Source of the DNA: an uncultured Eubacteriales bacterium
GTDB taxonomy: Bacteria; Bacillota; Clostridia; Oscillospirales; Oscillospiraceae
Direction of reading: 5' to 3'
Assembly (NCBI GenBank): GCA_900553545.1
Contig: USDP01000045.1
Coordinates: forward strand, 1 to 10,879
Length of the DNA: 10,879 bases
Position 1 is the first letter of the stretch, and every line of letters starts with the position of its first letter. Shown piece after piece: positions 1 through 7,266 of this stretch. A program made the translations under genes and the position numbers. The notes under the pieces are model-generated. The model worked only from the letters and a program-made list of their open reading frames with translations, did no database searches and was not told the origin of the DNA.

Positions 1-321
1 CAGCATCAGCTTCGGATTTTGCAGCAGCGGTTCAAAATCGATCATCGCGCCGATGCCGATGAACAGCAGCAGCGGGAACAGCTCGTTGGCAATGCCCGCG
101 CCGAACAGAATGTCGAGCGCACCGGCCTCCGCCACGCCCTCATACACCTGCGTCACCGCGCCGGACATTGGCAGATTCACCAGAATCGCGCCAAAGCCCA
201 TCGGCAGCAGCAGCGCCGGCTCCATCTCTTTTTTGATAGCCAGATAGATAAGCAGCGCGCCGATCGCCCACATCACCACCTGCTGCCATTGCAGATTCGC
301 CAGATTCGCAAAAATCGTCAT
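1..321 (-). CDS. Sodium-translocating decarboxylase beta subunit (OadB/GcdB/MmdB family), N-terminal part
   Basis: This is the first 107 codons of an integral membrane subunit of a biotin-dependent, sodium-pumping decarboxylase; the rest lies beyond the left edge. In the family, the beta subunit decarboxylates carboxybiotin and couples this to Na+ export. The start ATG is at 321-319 with GGGAGG just upstream (GTTGGGAGGAAACGGT). The translation begins MTIFANLANLQWQQVVMWAI and then shows a membrane helix (GALLIYLAIKKEMEP), the family-typical LLLPMGFGAILVNLP segment near residues 37-51, and FPLLLFIGIGAMIDFEPLL near residues 82-100, which matches the conserved GAMTDFGPL region. Whether the complex uses oxaloacetate, glutaconyl-CoA or methylmalonyl-CoA cannot be told from this piece. 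Family call is firm; substrate unknown. Confidence 0.88.
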   Translation of the reverse strand, partial: MTIFANLANLQWQQVVMWAIGALLIYLAIKKEMEPALLLPMGFGAILVNLPMSGAVTQVYEGVAEAGALDILFGAGIANELFPLLLFIGIGAMIDFEPLLQNPKLML

Positions 322-411
322 ACCGTTTCCTCCCAACAAGGTTTTCATGGATTCGCGCATTGGACGCAGCGGTTCCGCGACGGTTCCAAAATTTCAATTC
401 ATCTTAACGGA

Positions 412-441
412 ATCTTAACACCAGCCTGCGGAACTTGTGAA
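412..441 (-). promoter_or_regulatory. Candidate promoter of the decarboxylase subunit gene
   Basis: Read on the minus strand there is TTCACA (441-436, one mismatch to TTGACA), an 18-base spacer, and TAAGAT (417-412) preceded by TG in the extended -10 arrangement (TGTTAAGAT). It would give a leader of roughly 80-85 bases before the ATG at 321. The -10 is only a partial match, so this is a reasonable but unproven call. Confidence 0.45.
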
Positions 442-466
442 TTTTTTGCGCTGCGGGCCGTCGGGG

Positions 467-495
467 TTTACAAAATGACATTTTTTTAGTATAAT
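467..495 (+). promoter_or_regulatory. Sigma-A type promoter of the rodA-like gene
   Basis: TTTACA at 467-472 and a perfect TATAAT at 490-495 are separated by exactly 17 bases, the ideal housekeeping spacing. The -10 lies about 45 bases upstream of the ATG at 541, and the gene's AAGGAGG box (527-533) follows it, so this is very likely the promoter of that gene. Confidence 0.82.
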
Positions 496-540
496 AAACA
501 GGATTTTGAACGCGCGATCCCGTGCGAAGGAGGCGAGGCC

Positions 541-1689
541 ATGCGGGAAATTTTCCGGACGATCCGGGACTTTTGCAAAAAAGCGGACATGATTTTGCTC
601 GCGCTCTGCGTGGCAGCGTCGGTCTTTGGCATTGTCGCCATCTCCAGCGCGACGAACTTCCTCGGCGGCGGACGCTATGTCCGCACGCAGATCATTGCGC
701 TAGTGCTCGGTGTGATCTGCTACATTCTGCTCACGCTGATCGACGTTGACATCATCGCCGAGCGGCGCGAGCTGCTGCTCCTGTTCTGCACGGTCTTCAT
801 CGCCCTCCTCTTCAAATGGGGCGACACGCAGCAGGGCAACCGCAGCTGGCTGAACTTCAGCTTCCTCCCCTTCAGCATCCAGCCCGCCGAGCTCTGTAAA
901 ATTCCGTTCATCCTCATTCTTGCCAAGATCATGAGCGTCAAGCAGAACAAGCTCTCCGCCCCGACGACGATCTTGCAGATCGGCGGCGTCACAATCTTCC
1001 TGTTTGTGCTCATCATTGCCGCGTCGGAAGACCTCGGCGTCGCACTGCAATACATCTTCATTTTCGTCATCATGGCCTTCGTCGGCGGCGTGAACTTTGT
1101 CTGGTTCCTCGGCGCGCTCGGCGCGCTGGCCGCCGCCGCGCCCACGATCTGGACGCACCTCAGCGACGACCGACGGAACCGCATCCTCGTCCTCTTCGAC
1201 GCCTCGATTGACCCCGACGCGCAGAACGAACGCTATCAGGTCAACCGCAGCATCCGCGCCCTCCAGAACGGCGGCATCCGCGGCCAGGGCCTCTACAACG
1301 GTACCATGGTGCAGAGCAGCTCCCTTCCGATGCAGCGAAACGACTTCATCTTCTCCGCCATCGGCGAAGAGCTTGGGATGCTCGGCTGCCTCGCGGTGCT
1401 GCTCCTGCTCTCCGCCGTCATCATCCGCATCATCCACGTCGGCATTAAATCCGGCAACTATATGAACCGCCTCATCTGCGTCGGCATCGCGGGCATGATG
1501 GCCTCGCAGATCCTGATCAACGTCGGCGTCTGCCTCGGCCTTGTGCCGGTCATCGGCCTGACGCTCCCGTTCTTCTCCTACGGCGGCAGCTCGCTCATCA
1601 CGACGTTCCTTGCCATGGGCATCGTCTCCGGCATCAACATGCGTCCTGCGCCGGACGTCCACGCCCGGTATATCCGGCCAAAATCATAG
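541..1689 (+). CDS. rodA: RodA/FtsW-family SEDS peptidoglycan glycosyltransferase
   Basis: A 382-residue polytopic membrane protein of the SEDS family, which polymerises lipid II into glycan strands with a partner class B penicillin-binding protein. Visible hallmarks are an N-terminal membrane helix from about residue 16, the GNRSWL loop (99-104), IQPAEL (113-118, the conserved QPsEl box), an extracellular loop around YQVNRSIRALQNGG, then QRNDFIFSAIGEELG (265-279), whose Asp268 matches the catalytic aspartate of RodA, and PFFSYGGSS (343-351) near the C-terminus. Length is normal for RodA. The QRNDFIFS-type loop and lack of long tails favour RodA over FtsW, but a sporulation or division paralogue cannot be excluded. 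The ATG is set by AAGGAGG seven bases upstream. It stands alone with its own promoter. Confidence 0.9.
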   Translation: MREIFRTIRDFCKKADMILLALCVAASVFGIVAISSATNFLGGGRYVRTQIIALVLGVICYILLTLIDVDIIAERRELLLLFCTVFIALLFKWGDTQQGNRSWLNFSFLPFSIQPAELCKIPFILILAKIMSVKQNKLSAPTTILQIGGVTIFLFVLIIAASEDLGVALQYIFIFVIMAFVGGVNFVWFLGALGALAAAAPTIWTHLSDDRRNRILVLFDASIDPDAQNERYQVNRSIRALQNGGIRGQGLYNGTMVQSSSLPMQRNDFIFSAIGEELGMLGCLAVLLLLSAVIIRIIHVGIKSGNYMNRLICVGIAGMMASQILINVGVCLGLVPVIGLTLPFFSYGGSSLITTFLAMGIVSGINMRPAPDVHARYIRPKS

Positions 1690-1694
1690 CAGCT

Positions 1695-1723
1695 GCCCGC
1701 GTTCACGAATTGTGAGCGCGGGC
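1695..1723 (+). terminator. Strong hairpin after rodA, possible terminator
   Basis: A 12-pair stem (1695-1706 with 1712-1723, one T-G wobble) closes a five-base loop GAATT, starting six bases after the rodA stop. Only a short T run (GTTTG) follows, so termination efficiency is doubtful, but the position is what a rodA terminator would have. Confidence 0.5.
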
Positions 1724-1734
1724 GTTTGCGTGTC

Positions 1735-1767
1735 CAGTTTTCTGAACTTGAAACGTTCAGAAAACTG
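1735..1767. repeat. Perfect 13-bp inverted repeat, AT-rich
   Basis: CAGTTTTCTGAAC (1735-1747) pairs perfectly with GTTCAGAAAACTG (1755-1767) around a seven-base loop. It lies between two GC-rich hairpins at the end of rodA and the end of the decayed transporter. It could act as part of a bidirectional terminator, as an operator-like site, or be a relic of an inserted element; the sequence does not decide. Confidence 0.75.
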
Positions 1768-1780
1768 CATATATAATTAG

Positions 1781-1810
1781 AATCCCCGGAACAGTGCTGT
1801 TCCGGGGATT
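1781..1810 (-). terminator. GC-rich hairpin, terminator for the minus-strand transporter remnant (possibly bidirectional)
   Basis: AATCCCCGGAACAG (1781-1794) pairs with CTGTTCCGGGGATT (1797-1810), giving a stem of about 13 pairs with a four-base loop. On the minus strand it sits about 70 bases past the transporter stop and is followed by an AT-rich stretch (CTAATTATATA) rather than a clean U tract. Confidence 0.55.
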
Positions 1811-1878
1811 CGTTCGAGGGAAAGAATGAGGAAAGGAAGCTTTCCGCCCGCGCGTCATTTCGGCCGGAAGGCCAGATG

Positions 1879-2527
1879 TCAGTTGGTGACGGTTCTGCGG
1901 CGGATCAGTTCGTCCATGATCTCCTTGTGCTTCTTCTGGCTGATCGGATAGAAGAGGTACAGGATGGCGTTGACCACGCAGATCGCGCACGGGATGACCG
2001 AGATGGTCAGGTCGATGGCATTGAGCACCTGCGGGGTCTGCTGCGTGTTGGCCACGTAGTTCAGCGCCGCGAGGAGCGCACCGCTGGTCGCCGTGCCGAC
2101 CGCGCCGCCGCACTTCATCGCCAGCGAGGTAAACGAGGCAAGGAAGCCGTCGCAGCGGACGCCGGAGATCAGTTCGCCGTAGTCGATCGCATCGCCCATG
2201 GTGCCGTAGTGGACGCCCATGTACGCGCCGAACAGCAGCGCGGCAAGCAGGCTGAGAATCCAGAAGCCAGCGCTCAGCGCCGGAATCCAGTACATCACGA
2301 GATACGTGACGGCACACAGGATGTTCAGCAGCGCGCAGACGCGGCCCTTCTTTGGTTCTCCAGCAGGAGATGACCATGGTCGGAAGACCAATCAGGCAGG
2401 TTACGAGCACCGCGAGGAAGAAGCCGCCCGCGCCGCCCGTGACGATTGCCTTCTTGCCGGCCAGCGAGAATTTTCCCTTGACCGATTGCAGCTCCGAGAT
2501 CTTTACTGCGCCCTGTTTGATGCTCAT
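1879..2527 (-). pseudogene. Chimeric remnant: SDR dehydrogenase N-terminus joined to GPH-type sugar:cation symporter C-terminus, frameshifted
   Basis: The minus-strand start (ATG 2527-2525) has a good AGGAGG box at 2540-2535. The first ~35 residues look like a short-chain dehydrogenase: KGKFSLAGKKAIVTGGAGG carries the start of the TGxxxGxG cofactor loop. Right after TGGAGG the sequence becomes membrane-like (FFLAVLVTCLIGLPTMVISC), as in the middle of glycoside-pentoside-hexuronide (GPH) symporters. At about 2356-2372 the frame changes, and from PKKGRV onward a second frame runs to the stop at 1879, with GPH features: DAIDYGELISGVRCDGF, then FTSLAMKCGGAVG, and a soluble KKHKEIMDELIRRR tail. 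About half of a normal ~460-residue GPH protein and most of the SDR are missing. I infer a deletion joining two neighbouring genes, then a frameshift. It diverges from the regulator at 2708. A misassembly is the alternative. Confidence 0.78.
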
Positions 2528-2707
2528 AGTTTTGCCTCCTGTTTCCTGAAAAGCGTACGTTCTTCTGACTCAGGACGGTCTGCCGCACGCTGCGGACCAC
2601 GCCGGAAAGCAACACCGTCCGCTGTTTTATCAGCAAACCTGCCTGAGTTTTTCTGGATTTAGCTTATCTTTTTCCGCAGAAGGTGTAATCGTCAAAGGAG
2701 GCTGCGC

Positions 2708-3816
2708 TTGTATTCTGTCTATTTTGTTGTCAGCGAACACAGCCTGATCGACCGCATCCGCAGCGTGATTGACTTCCCGCGCTTTGACCTGCAATACTTC
2801 GGCACGGAGTACCACTCCGCGCTGGCGCTGCGGCTGGCCATCGTCGCCAAGCCGCAGATCATCGTGCTCGACAGCGACGCGCCGTTCATCAGCGTCTCCA
2901 AATTTGTCAGCATGCTGCGGGAAAACGACGTCAACTGTGTGCTTATTCTGCTCGAAGGCTCCGACGCCCGGCACGAGCCGTGTCCCGGCATCGCCGCCAT
3001 CCGGCTTGACCGGAGCGATCTCTCCCCGCAGCGCGTGCAGGACGCATTCCGCCACGCGATTGCCATGGCGGACTCCCGCTCGGCCATCCGGCTGACCGTA
3101 TCCAGCCCGCACCAAATGCCGGATGATCTGCTGGCCTATCTGCAAAGCGGCGGCCCGCTCACGCCCGCGCGCCTCGCGCTGCTGTTCCCCCGGACGCAGT
3201 GGGTCAACTATTATCTGACGGTCCTTGTTTTCCAGACGCCGGGCTCCGACCGGCAGCTCCAGTCCTTCTTCTCCTCCTGCACGGCAAGGCTGCTCTTTCC
3301 CTTTTATCTCTGCCGCGTGAGCGAGACCGAGCTGAACTACATCTTTCAAAAGCTCGACCCGGACAGCGTCATCCGCCCCACGCCGCACCGCGTCTCGCTT
3401 GCCGCCGATCACGATGCCGTCCGGCAGGCGCTCGAACGCTGCATGGCCCGCACCTCCAGCGAAATGCAGACATGGAACCCCATCGTCATCGACGCCGTGC
3501 TCTATGCCTGCACCAACTACCACCTTAAGCACACGCAGGCCACCGCTGCGCACTCCGTCGGCGTCTCGGGATCCTATCTCTGCGCCGTGCTGAAAAAGTC
3601 GCTCGGCATGACGTACATCGATCTGCTCACCAACGTGCGCATCTATCACGCCAAGCGCCTGCTCGCCGAAGATCCTACGCAGCGCACCATCAGGTCGCCG
3701 CCATGGCCGGGCTCGACGACCAGCGGTATTTCTCCAAGGTTTTCCGCCGCGCTGCCGGCTGCACGCCGCAGCAATACGCCGCATCCATTTCCAGAAAGGA
3801 GGTCCCCAGTCCGTGA
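2708..3816 (+). pseudogene. AraC/YesN-like transcriptional regulator, frameshifted in the DNA-binding domain
   Basis: The start is TTG at 2708, six bases after a perfect AAAGGAGG (2694-2701). Residues 1-120 resemble a response-regulator receiver fold (PQIIVLDSDAPFISVSKF, with Asp55 where the phospho-acceptor would be) but the usual acidic pair near the N-terminus is absent. Residues 150-250 form an unassigned linker. From about 256 an AraC-type helix-turn-helix begins (first helix-turn-helix around ATAAHSVGVSGSYLCAVLKK, then RIYHAKRLLAED). After TQRTI (codon 328, 3689-3691) the frame breaks; the second helix-turn-helix continues in another frame as VAAMAGLDDQRYFSKVFRRA and CTPQQY, ending at TGA 3814-3816. 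The joined product would be about 370 residues, normal for the family. In the unshifted frame translation runs on to 4177 with unrelated residues. It probably controlled the divergent transporter and the downstream dehydrogenase. Confidence 0.82.
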
Positions 3817-4820
3817 AAGCCGCCTATTACCCTTCCCCCGGTCAGGTTGCGCTGCACGACGTGCCGGAGCCGGAGCTGCGCCACCGGGACGAGGTCAAGC
3901 CGCATCCGCTATGTCGGCGTCTGTGACGACGATATCTCGCTCTACAAGGGCGACAACCGCTCCTGGCCGCTGCCAAAATCGATCGTCGGGCATGAATTTT
4001 CCGGTGAGATCGAAGATCTGGGCGAACTGGCCTATCACGCGGGCTTCCGCATTGGCGACGCCGTCAGCGGCTCTGCCTGGCTATTCTGCGGCGCATGCCG
4101 GAATTGCCGCTCCGGGCTGGAGGCCCATTGCCGCAACGCAGCCTGTATCTCCGTTCTGGCAGAGCACGTTGTGCTGAACATGCGCCAGATCCAGAAGCTG
4201 CGCCCCGGCGTGCCGCTCGAGCACGGTATTTTTACCGACGCCATCGGCTACTGCCTCTACAACGGCCTCAAGGATCGCGGCATCGCGGTCGATGCGCATG
4301 TGATGATCTTCGGCTGCAACACGTTCTCGCTTATTCTGCTCCAGCTCATCAAGCTCTTCTCCGGGGCCACGGTCTCCATCGCCGACAAGGATGAGCGCAA
4401 GCTTGAGCTGGCCCGCACCCTCGGCGCGGATCACGCCTTTTCTCCGAAGTGACCACCGTCCTGCGCAACACCGCCGGGATCACGAAGGATCACGGCTATG
4501 ACCATATTTTCGAAATGTCGCGCGACCCGAAAATGCTCGGACTCACCGGAACCATTGCCTCCGTGCGCGGCGATATCCGCTATTCCTATCTCTACGGCTA
4601 CACGACCTCCAACGATGTCAACCTCATGGAGCTTTACATGAAGGAGGTCACGCTCAGCCCCTTCTTCCTCGTGCCGTACAGTCTGCCGCGCGCCGTCAGC
4701 GTCATACCGAGGCTCGCGCTTCAGCCGCTCATCACGGACATCTACCCGCTCAGCGAGGTCTCCCGCGCCTATCACGCGCAGGAATCCGGTGCAAGCATCC
4801 GCAACATCATCCGCCTGTAA
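3813..4820 (+). pseudogene. Zinc-dependent medium-chain alcohol/polyol dehydrogenase, two frameshifts
   Basis: GTG at 3813 overlaps the regulator's stop (GTGA) and follows AAAGGAGG at 3795-3802. The product starts MKAAYYPSPGQVALHDVPEP, a typical medium-chain dehydrogenase opening. At 3899-3901 one extra base (or two lost) breaks the frame, which would stop at TGA within nine codons; the true frame resumes as RIRYVGVCDDDISLYKG, with GHEFSG and the structural-zinc lobe CGACRNCRSGLEAHC (four cysteines kept). The next segment is shorter than usual before AEHVVL. The Rossmann loop reads FGCNTFSLILLQL, lacking the expected GxGxxG glycines. A second frameshift falls at about 4438-4445 (TGA 4450-4452); the C-terminal part runs in another frame from SEVTT to the stop at 4820. 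About 335 residues if repaired. Sorbitol/threonine dehydrogenase-like substrates are likely; the protein is almost certainly not functional. Confidence 0.83.
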
Positions 4821-4828
4821 CCCGCTTC

Positions 4829-4863
4829 TTCCGGTGTACGCGCTGCGTCCACCGGAATTTTTT
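4829..4863 (+). terminator. Intrinsic terminator after the dehydrogenase remnant
   Basis: TTCCGGTG (4829-4836) pairs with CACCGGAA (4850-4857), with ACGC/GCGT extending the stem inside past one mismatch, followed directly by six T residues (4858-4863). It begins nine bases past the stop at 4820 and separates the decayed locus from the SLH gene. Confidence 0.88.
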
Positions 4864-4907
4864 GCTTTCTCTGAGAATATTTCCTCCTCTGCGGCAAACA
4901 CTAGAGC

Positions 4908-4913
4908 TATACT
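4908..4913 (+). promoter_or_regulatory. Candidate -10 element upstream of the SLH protein gene
   Basis: TATACT lies 26 bases before the TTG start, past the preceding terminator, so a promoter is expected here. No convincing -35 is present at 16-18 bases upstream, so an alternative sigma factor or activator dependence is possible. Weak call. Confidence 0.35.
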
Positions 4914-4933
4914 TCACTTGAGGAGGTCATCTC

Positions 4934-6169
4934 TTGAAACATTCCCTTCATCCGCAGCGGCTGATTCTGGCCGTGCTGCTGCTTGCCGCGCTCGTTTCCT
5001 CGGTCTGCGCCGCGGAGGTGCGCATCGGCAAGGATTCCATCTACTGCTTCTCCGCTGGCGACTTTGCCGATCCCGCGCGCGGGATCTATGTCGACGCCGT
5101 GCCCTCTGCGTCCACGGGGACACTCTGCTATGGGGATCGCGTCCTGTGCGCAGGCGACGTGCTGCCCGTGGCCGCGCTGGGCGAGATCGAGTTCCGCCCG
5201 GCCTGTGCTGAAGAGACCGACTGTGCCCTCACCTACCGCGCCATCACGGACTCCGGACTCGGCGCAGCGGAGACGCTGAAGCTCCAGCTCGTGAGCAAAA
5301 AGGACACCACGCCGGTCTGCACGGACGTGCAGATGGAAACGTACAAGAACATCGCCAACACCGGCGCGCTCGCGGCCTCGGACGAGGACGGCGATGCGCT
5401 GACCTATCAGATCGTCCGCGCGCCGAAGCGCGGCAGCGTCGAACTCGCGGACGACGGCAGCTTCACCTACACGCCAGCGCACAACAAGGTCGGCCGCGAC
5501 AGCTTTGTCTACACGGCGACCGACCCGGCGGGCAACGTCTCCAACGAGGCGCGCGTGAAAATCAAGATCGTCAAGCCCACCGACGCCGCCACCTTTGCCG
5601 ACCTGGCCGGCGATCCCCTCGAATACCGCGCGATGGCGCTGAAGGACATGGGCGTCTACGGTGGGCGGCAGATCGCCGGGCAGCTCTGCTTCGCCCCGGA
5701 TGAGACGGTCTCGCGCGGCGAATTTCTCGTCATGGCCATGCGCGTGCTCGGCATGGAGCCGGACGCCGCCGTGCTGACCTCCGGTTTTGCCGATGAAGCG
5801 GCCACAGCAGCCTGGATGCGCCCCTATATCACGGCCGCCTATCGCAGCGGCGTCATCTCCGGCGTCAGCGCGGAGACGGGCATCGAGTTCCGGCCGGATG
5901 CCGCGCTCACCAAGGCAGAATGTGCCGTGATGCTGCAAAATATGCTGGATCTTCCGCAGCCAGACACACAGCCCGTCTTCTCCGTGGAGGAGGGCGAGTG
6001 CATCGCGAGCTGGGCCGTGCCCTCTGCCTCCGCGCTGCAAAGTGCCGGGCTGGAGCTGACGCCGCTGGCGGACGGGACGCTCACGCGGCGTGAATGTGCC
6101 GAGCTGCTCTACCAGCTCTCCACGCTCTGCCAACAGGACGTCCTGGAAAACTTCCGCTGGGACAGCTAA
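4934..6169 (+). CDS. Secreted SLH-domain protein with a cadherin-like Ig domain
   Basis: A 411-residue exported protein likely held on the cell wall by SLH domains, which in the family bind secondary cell-wall polymers. Start is TTG at 4934, seven bases after AGGAGG (4921-4926). Residues 1-27 form a signal peptide (MKHSLHPQR, hydrophobic LILAVLLLAALVSS, cleavage near VCA-A); no lipobox. Residues 28-125 are unassigned and cysteine-containing. Residues 127-212 form a cadherin/VCBS-type Ig domain (SDEDGDALTYQIV, GSFTYTPAHNKVGRDSFVY, DPAGNVS). Three SLH repeats follow at about 221-274 (FADLAGDPLEYRAMALKDMG), 285-338 (FADEAATAAWMRPYITAAY, FRPDAALTKAE) and 349-396, the last one degenerate. It is monocistronic between two good terminators. 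What the N-terminal domain binds is unknown; no enzymatic domain is seen. Confidence 0.88.
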   Translation: MKHSLHPQRLILAVLLLAALVSSVCAAEVRIGKDSIYCFSAGDFADPARGIYVDAVPSASTGTLCYGDRVLCAGDVLPVAALGEIEFRPACAEETDCALTYRAITDSGLGAAETLKLQLVSKKDTTPVCTDVQMETYKNIANTGALAASDEDGDALTYQIVRAPKRGSVELADDGSFTYTPAHNKVGRDSFVYTATDPAGNVSNEARVKIKIVKPTDAATFADLAGDPLEYRAMALKDMGVYGGRQIAGQLCFAPDETVSRGEFLVMAMRVLGMEPDAAVLTSGFADEAATAAWMRPYITAAYRSGVISGVSAETGIEFRPDAALTKAECAVMLQNMLDLPQPDTQPVFSVEEGECIASWAVPSASALQSAGLELTPLADGTLTRRECAELLYQLSTLCQQDVLENFRWDS

Positions 6170-6188
6170 GTCCTGTCTGAAGCAATAC

Positions 6189-6218
6189 AAAACGGCTCCC
6201 CGCGTGGGGAGCCGTTTT
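6189..6218. terminator. Bidirectional intrinsic terminator
   Basis: A perfect 13-pair stem, AAAACGGCTCCCC (6189-6201) with GGGGAGCCGTTTT (6206-6218), loop GCGT. The A/T ends give a U tract on both strands. It lies between the convergent SLH gene (stop 6169) and hydrolase gene (stop 6234) and should serve both. Confidence 0.92.
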
Positions 6219-6233
6219 GATGTGCTTTTATGG

Positions 6234-7139
6234 TTACCGCGCCTCGAGCCAGCGGAGGATGTCCGCGTAGACGACCTCGTGATTGCTCTCGTTGAGCATC
6301 TCGTGGCGGCCTTCCGGGTAGATGTGGATGGTTACGTTCTTCATGCCGCTGCGCTTGAAGGCATCGATGCAGGTCAGAACGCCGCGGCTCATGCCGCCGA
6401 CCGGATCCTTGCCGCCGGAGACGAACAGGACAGGGAGCTGTTTGTTCATCTTCGCAAGATTTTCCGGCTTTTCGTTGCGCTCCACGCCCGAGAGCAGGTC
6501 ACGCGCGAGGCCGACCGTCGCGTCGAAGCCGCACCACGGGTCCGCCGTATAGGCATCGACGACCTCGTCCACGCTGCAAATCCAGTCATTCTTCGTGCGC
6601 ACCGGGGCAAACGGCTTATTGTAGCTGCCGAACATGAGGTTCGTCACGAGCTTGCTCGTGTTCGTCTCGCCGACGCGCTTTTCCTCGAGCTTGCAGACGA
6701 GCTGCCCGGCCTTGACCTTCGCCATCGGCTCCCAGCCCGTACCGGAGATGACCGCCGCGTCGAGCGCGTCCGGATACGTGTAGAGATACGTCCGCAGGAG
6801 GAAGGAACCCATGCTGTGGCCGAGGATATAGTACGGAAGGCCAGGATAGTCCGCCGCCATCTTGTCGTGCAGCGTCTTCTCGTCGGCGACAGCGCTCATC
6901 CAGCCGCCGCGGAAGTAGCCGTAGAGGCCGTCTGTGACTGAGCCGCCGTGGCCCATGTGGTCGTCTGCGGCGACAACGTAGCCGCGCGCGGCCAGAAAGC
7001 TTGCAAAATCGTCGTAGCGCCCGATATGCTCCGCGATGCCGTGGATGATCTGTACGACGGCCTTCGCCTCGCCCTCTGGCGTCCAGAGTCCGCAGCGGAG
7101 CTGTCCGCCGCCGTTCGATGCAATGTAGAATTCCTGCAT
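6234..7139 (-). CDS. Alpha/beta hydrolase, monoacylglycerol lipase/lysophospholipase-like
   Basis: A 301-residue cytosolic serine hydrolase (Hydrolase_4 / serine aminopeptidase S33 type). The sequence shows the oxyanion-hole HG in QIIHGIAEHIGRYDDFASFL (His33-Gly34), the HMGHGGS strand-turn (61-67), the nucleophile elbow GHSMGS with Ser109, the acid in SGGKDPVG (Asp245) and the base in YPEGRHEMLNE (His279). The HGxxEHxxRY pattern and GRHEMLNE end are characteristic of monoglyceride lipases and lysophospholipases, so ester hydrolysis of acylglycerols or lysophospholipids is the likely activity; the natural substrate is not determined. Full length, no signal peptide. Start ATG 7139-7137 with AAAGGAG at 7156-7150. 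It is divergent from the small gene at 7267 and apparently single. Confidence 0.9.
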   Translation of the reverse strand: MQEFYIASNGGGQLRCGLWTPEGEAKAVVQIIHGIAEHIGRYDDFASFLAARGYVVAADDHMGHGGSVTDGLYGYFRGGWMSAVADEKTLHDKMAADYPGLPYYILGHSMGSFLLRTYLYTYPDALDAAVISGTGWEPMAKVKAGQLVCKLEEKRVGETNTSKLVTNLMFGSYNKPFAPVRTKNDWICSVDEVVDAYTADPWCGFDATVGLARDLLSGVERNEKPENLAKMNKQLPVLFVSGGKDPVGGMSRGVLTCIDAFKRSGMKNVTIHIYPEGRHEMLNESNHEVVYADILRWLEAR

Positions 7140-7222
7140 ACTTACCGATCTCCTTTCCTGGTTGGGGACACCACCGGTAAAAAAGTTGCGGCGGCGCCTA
7201 TTAAGTACGAATTATTGGACAT

Positions 7223-7237
7223 AGTATCTGCTATACT
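7223..7237 (+). promoter_or_regulatory. Extended -10 promoter overlapped by a small palindrome
   Basis: TATACT at 7232-7237 is preceded by TG at 7229-7230, the extended -10 form (TGCTATACT), 29 bases before the ATG at 7267. The same bases form AGTAT-CTGCT-ATACT, a 5-bp inverted repeat that could be a repressor site covering the promoter. No good -35 at normal spacing, as is common for extended -10 promoters. Confidence 0.5.
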
Positions 7238-7266
7238 GTTCCCAGAAAACGAAGGAGGGAACCGCC

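Noticed and set aside
700..1662. 320-codon open frame on the minus strand across rodA
   Set aside because: Composition is the mirror of rodA codons (Asp/Glu/Ala/Arg-rich), with no ribosome site; rodA has promoter, ribosome site and all family motifs.
2573..2620. GGACGGT / ACCGTCC inverted repeat and CCGCA-CGC-TGCGG hairpin between the transporter remnant and the regulator
   Set aside because: Could be an operator of the divergent region, but the arms are short for GC-rich DNA and 34 bases apart; not enough to call.
4907..6190. 427-codon open frame on the minus strand across the SLH gene
   Set aside because: Antisense shadow caused by GC-rich third positions; it would also cover the SLH promoter region and has no recognisable domain.
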